A DNA stretch of 64,000 nucleotides from Rubricoccus sp038746605. Lineage in GTDB: Bacteria > Bacteroidota > Rhodothermia > Rhodothermales > Rubricoccaceae. The DNA is taken from the NCBI GenBank assembly GCA_038746605.1, contig JBCDKM010000020.1, forward strand, positions 28,092 to 92,091, read 5' to 3'. The notes under the pieces were generated by a model that saw only the letters and a list, made by a program, of their open reading frames with translations, was not told the DNA's origin and searched no databases. A program made the translations under genes and the position numbers. Of the stretch, positions 61,200-64,000 are shown in pieces (the stretch's first letter is position 1; the number at the start of each line of letters is the position of its first letter).

Positions 61200-61224
61200 C
61201 CCGCGCCCCGCATCCCCCATCCCT

Positions 61225-62586
<1,362 letters not shown>

Positions 62587-62800
62587 GAAGCTACGCCGGG
62601 GGGCGAAGGGGGCGCCCGCCAGGTGAGGGCCGCTGGCGGCACGGGCGCATGGACGAAAGAGCGGAGGCACGTCCAGTGTGATCGGAAGCGCTTCCGAAAG
62701 GTAGGGAAGCTATCGGCCACGGCCGTTCGCTCCTCAACTCTGTACGTGAAACCGCCTCGTTCCGTCTCGTCTTCATGTTGCGGGAGCCTCCTGACTCTGC

Positions 62801-62820
62801 CCGCCTCGGCACCGAGGCCG
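62801..62820. repeat. Palindromic repeat, CA centre, altered right arm
   Basis: The right arm reads CCGAGGCCGG. It lies between the AT-richer accessory gene and the gdhA-like gene and may mark the border of the accessory segment. Confidence 0.7.
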
Positions 62821-62863
62821 GAGGATGAGCACGGCAAGGTTCGCAGTTCCGCGTAAGCGCGGA

Positions 62864-63859
62864 TCAGCTAGTGGCGGACGCGAAGATGTCGAAGCCCGGT
62901 GTCACATCGGGGATACCTTGTACCCTGTCGGCGCCTAAGGACATTTTCTTCTCGATCAAGCTTCGCTCTCGTGGTCGAATAAATTGATTGTACAGTCCTG
63001 GCGACATTGCAAAGTCTTCTGTCATCGTCATGATGATCTCGCTGATCGTTCGCGACGAGACAGGGCGGCCACCACGGATTGGGGGAAACAGGGCCTCGAT
63101 GAGAGGAGGGTGTGCTGGATGTGGTGTACCCCACATCTCGATAACAATGAGGTGGTCGGCTTTAGGGAATGCCGTGACGACATATGGGTAGTGGATAGCA
63201 GGAGCAGGTTGGATTATCGTGCTGACAAACGCGCCTGATAGAGCAATGTCGAGTCGGTCAATCATCGAGACTGTGTGCTGTAGTGTCCCGCTTGAGCGTG
63301 TTTGCTCCCTCCTGAAAATGTTGAATAAGTACTTAAATGAATTAAGATCTTTCGACATTATTCCATGCATAGCTGTCGCCCACTCGCCCCAGGTGCTAGG
63401 TCCCTCTTGTCTGATGGCGCCCGATAACCCGGGAAGGTTAAGAATCGAGTCGTACCAGGTAAGGATATTTTGGCACTTCCTTATCTCGTGGCCGATTGCG
63501 CGATGCGTGTACAATAGTGCGCTCTCTCTGGAAAGTGTCGCTCCGGAGTCAAATTGTTTCGATCCGTCCTCTATGGGGCGAAATATTTCGTTGTCATGTG
63601 CTTGACAATAGCCTGGGAACGACAGAGCTGACTTTGGGCCGGTAAGTACAATTTCGGCGCCATTGGGTCTGAATTCGTTGAGCCGAAAGACACGAAGTTG
63701 ATTCGATGTGTCCGCTAGTTCGTCGCGCAGGATCCGCTCCTGCACCACATGGGAGTTGATTGCTGGCTCCCCACAGTTCGGCTCAAGACACACGTGCTGA
63801 GTTCTCTGGGAAGCGAGCCACAACTGCTCAGCCTGATGCCGAGCTTCGGCTGGTGACAT
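62864..63859 (-). CDS. Accessory protein with a putative zinc treble-clef motif
   Basis: This 331-residue protein has near its N-terminus HVCLEPNCGEPAINSHVVQ, a CxxxxC...SH pattern, and about 50 residues later FPGYCQAHDNEIFRPIED, a CxxHD pattern. Together they could bind one zinc, as in HNH or treble-clef domains. I have seen this two-part signature in proteins of unknown function but cannot name a family. The rest is helical with no nuclease motif clear. The sequence is markedly AT-richer than its surroundings, with low-GC codons. The ATG at 63859 is only a few bases from the IS end at 63865, so the insertion may have removed the promoter or part of the start. Confidence 0.75.
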   Translation of the reverse strand: MSPAEARHQAEQLWLASQRTQHVCLEPNCGEPAINSHVVQERILRDELADTSNQLRVFRLNEFRPNGAEIVLTGPKSALSFPGYCQAHDNEIFRPIEDGSKQFDSGATLSRESALLYTHRAIGHEIRKCQNILTWYDSILNLPGLSGAIRQEGPSTWGEWATAMHGIMSKDLNSFKYLFNIFRREQTRSSGTLQHTVSMIDRLDIALSGAFVSTIIQPAPAIHYPYVVTAFPKADHLIVIEMWGTPHPAHPPLIEALFPPIRGGRPVSSRTISEIIMTMTEDFAMSPGLYNQFIRPRERSLIEKKMSLGADRVQGIPDVTPGFDIFASATS

Positions 63860-63864
63860 TTCTA

Positions 63865-64000
63865 GAGGCTGTTGCAATAGTCTGAGCGGGCGGCGGAGCT
63901 TGGGCGCATGAGCACTACCCGACTCTCCGATCCGCAGTGGGAGGCCATCCGGCCGCACCTGCCCGCCCCGTCGCGTATGGGCCGACCTCGTGCCGACGAC
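63865..64000 (+). mobile_element. Left end of an IS5-type insertion sequence
   Basis: GAGGCTGTTGCAATAGTCTG at about 63866 looks like an IS427/IS5-type terminal inverted repeat, and a transposase start follows at 63908. Only the left end is in the window. The right end, target-site duplication and copy number cannot be seen. Confidence 0.8.
63908..64000 (+). CDS. IS5-family transposase, N-terminal fragment (cut by window edge)
   Basis: The first 31 residues of a transposase are visible, with MSTTRLSDPQWEAIRPHLPA and then PSRMGRPRADD, the DUF4096 N-terminal domain typical of IS5-group (IS427-like) transposases. The ATG at 63908 lies about 42 bases inside the left end. The DDE catalytic residues are beyond the window. 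Confidence 0.85.
   Translation, partial: MSTTRLSDPQWEAIRPHLPAPSRMGRPRADD

Overview
The window looks like chromosome of a GC-rich member of the Bacteroidota, most probably the Rhodothermia (Rubricoccaceae/Rhodothermaceae type). The reasons are type IX secretion sorting domains at the ends of two large secreted proteins, a CBM9/DUF5916 outer membrane protein, BlaI/BlaR1 pairs with a DUF4097 partner, an ECF sigma factor next to a serine/threonine kinase, an HMG-CoA reductase (mevalonate route), an actin-like gene of the DUF3822 kind beside rsmD, and Ig-like lipoproteins with the CxPxxPTGGP start. No rRNA or tRNA gene, CRISPR array or replication origin was recognised. Species assignment is inference.

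Layout. 0-8.6 kb: kinase (partial) and sigma factor, TrhA, then a BlaI/BlaR1 pair with a DUF4097 lipoprotein and a DUF5916 outer membrane protein. 8.7-12.7 kb: a mosaic secreted glucose/sorbosone dehydrogenase-type protein. 12.9-15.5 kb: a PIN-domain gene pair lodged at the 3' end of ettA, with the ettA tail duplicated on both sides. 15.9-24.7 kb: era, a pseudopilin-like operon, pdxJ, and the DUF3822-like/rsmD pair. 24.8-29.9 kb: a cluster of less GC-rich sequence with two M16 peptidases and a second BlaI/BlaR1 pair. 30-62.6 kb: mostly housekeeping and envelope genes (coaD, aminotransferase, ftsK, purK, vapBC, ubiB, HMG-CoA reductase, tdk, ABC permeases, rpiA, TonB-like proteins, nnr, gdhA). 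62.9-64 kb: an AT-richer accessory gene with a putative zinc treble-clef motif and the left end of an IS5-type insertion sequence.

Two things tie the window together. First, about 26 copies of one palindrome (core CCGCCTCGGTACCGAGGCGG, with a two-base centre or a longer loop) sit mostly just after stop codons. One lies in frame inside rsmD and adds residues there. Second, the two BlaI/BlaR1 operons and the DUF5916 gene share a 20-base partial dyad (TGCG-n3-TTTT-n3-GCAC) upstream of their first genes, which suggests one BlaI-controlled envelope regulon. Two separate places (ettA and a J-domain gene) carry a duplicated gene tail with a small gene or gene pair between the copies. Heptanucleotide arrays abut the ends or starts of era, ftsK, purK and rpiA.
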